Shown here in pieces: positions 5,653 through 6,392 of a stretch of 6,392 bases of DNA; position 1 is the first letter of the stretch, and each line of letters starts with the position of its first letter. A program made the position numbers and the translations under genes. The notes under the pieces were generated by a model. The model had not been told where the DNA came from. It worked only from the letters and a program-made list of their open reading frames with translations, and made no database searches. This stretch comes from Accumulibacter sp. (GTDB lineage Bacteria > Pseudomonadota > Gammaproteobacteria > Burkholderiales > Rhodocyclaceae), in contig DPSD01000567.1 of the NCBI GenBank assembly GCA_003538495.1, positions 1,260 to 7,651 on the forward strand. The letters are read 5' to 3'.

Positions 5653-6392
5653 GTTCGGACCAACATGCGGTGCGAATGGATGCTCATCAGGATGCCGATG
5701 CTGACCGACAGGGTCACCAGCGCGGTCCCTCCATAGCTCATGAACGGGAGCGGGACGCCCACCACCGGCAGAATCCCGCTGACCATCCCCATGTTAACGA
5801 AGACGTAGGTGAACAGGCTCAGCGTCACCGATCCGGCCACCACCCGCGCGAAAAGTGTCGACGCCTTGGCGGCGATCATCAGCCCACGGCCGATCAGCAG
5901 CAGGTACAGCAACAGCAGGATGCAGTTGCCCAGCAAACCGCGTTCCTCGGAAAAGACGGCGAGGATGAAGTCTGTATGACGCTCGGGGATGAACTCCAGG
6001 TGGGTCTGCGTACCGGCCAGCCAGCCCTTGCCAAAACTGCCTCCCGAGCCGATGGCGATGGTCGACTGAATGATGTGGTAACCCGATCCGAGCGGATCGG
6101 TCGTCGGGTCGATGAGGGTCAGGATACGTTTCCGCTGGTAGTCATGCAGCATGGTCCACACGAAAGGTGCGGCGCCGGCGGCGCCGGCGAACAGCCCGAC
6201 CATCACGCCCCATGGCAGGCCCGCAAAGAAAATGACGTAGAAGCCGGCGGCGCCGACCAGAATCGCCGTTCCAAGGTCGGGTTGCTTGGCAATCAGGACA
6301 AAGGGGACGAGCAGCAGCACACCGGCACCCACGAAGTGGCGAAACTTGAGAACGGCTTCGTGCTTGTGGAAGTACCAGGCGAGCATCAGCGG
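5649..6392 (-). CDS. rodA: RodA (MrdB), SEDS peptidoglycan polymerase, C-terminal part (5' end outside window)
   Basis: RodA is the inner-membrane SEDS-family glycosyltransferase that polymerises glycan strands in the elongation complex, working with PBP2 and MreBCD. The 247 codons present begin in frame at the window edge, before residues LMLAWYFHKHE, and represent roughly the last two thirds of a usual protein of about 370 aa. Several hydrophobic membrane segments are visible. Family motifs include AKQPDLGTAILV, HDYQRKRILTLIDP, DPLGSGYHIIQS, IAIGSGG, FGKGW and LEFIPERHTDFILAV; the Asp in ERHTDF (codon 5972..5970) is the essential catalytic-site aspartate of SEDS enzymes. VNMGMVSGILPVVGVPLPF and SYGG close the protein. 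QPDLGT and HTDF with this spacing favour RodA over the divisome paralogue FtsW, as does rlpA directly downstream with a 4-nt overlap. The internal methionine at 6386 is not the true start. Confidence 0.97.
   Translation of the reverse strand, partial: PLMLAWYFHKHEAVLKFRHFVGAGVLLLVPFVLIAKQPDLGTAILVGAAGFYVIFFAGLPWGVMVGLFAGAAGAAPFVWTMLHDYQRKRILTLIDPTTDPLGSGYHIIQSTIAIGSGGSFGKGWLAGTQTHLEFIPERHTDFILAVFSEERGLLGNCILLLLYLLLIGRGLMIAAKASTLFARVVAGSVTLSLFTYVFVNMGMVSGILPVVGVPLPFMSYGGTALVTLSVSIGILMSIHSHRMLVRT

Noticed and set aside
4795..5736. Long plus-strand open frame (313 codons) opposite rlpA
   Set aside because: Antisense to an intact rlpA with all domains; composition is repetitive Arg/Gly/Val typical of a shadow frame.

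Overview
This window comes from a GC-rich Gram-negative bacterium, most likely a betaproteobacterium and perhaps of the Rhodocyclales. That placement is inferred from protein character, base composition and gene order; no marker gene proves it. Seven of the eight genes lie on the minus strand, so the biological reading direction runs from high to low coordinates.

Layout, read along the minus strand: the C-terminal part of rodA (cut by the right edge), rlpA, then a gap occupied by one gene on the opposite strand (a GAF-PAS sensor-like protein), then dacA-type D,D-carboxypeptidase, a D-amino-acid aminotransferase (dat), a small DUF493/YbeD protein, lipB, and the N-terminal part of lipA (cut by the left edge exactly inside its radical-SAM cysteine motif). 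Almost every base is coding. The only gaps are 193 nt between dacA and the GAF-PAS gene (divergent 5' ends) and 136 nt between dacA and dat. No stretch of more than 300 bases lacks a gene. I saw no tRNA, rRNA, CRISPR array, insertion sequence or attachment site.

How the genes work together: RodA (glycan polymerase), RlpA (septal lytic transglycosylase) and DacA (pentapeptide trimming) act on peptidoglycan. DacA releases D-alanine. Dat can convert D-alanine plus 2-oxoglutarate into pyruvate and D-glutamate, which is itself a wall precursor. LipB and LipA make protein-bound lipoyl groups for 2-oxoacid dehydrogenases, which consume pyruvate. YbeD commonly sits beside lipB, but its role is not settled. 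The rodA/rlpA, dat/ybeD, ybeD/lipB and lipB/lipA junctions overlap by 4 or 8 nt, which suggests translational coupling. dacA has its own recognisable promoter, with an extended -10 element.

The one non-standard element is the GAF-PAS gene. It sits backwards between two wall-gene blocks, ends directly after its PAS fold with no output domain, and its stop codon abuts the rlpA stop codon in a shared TGATCA. The rest reads as an ordinary housekeeping region, and I found no convincing new defence or mobile system.
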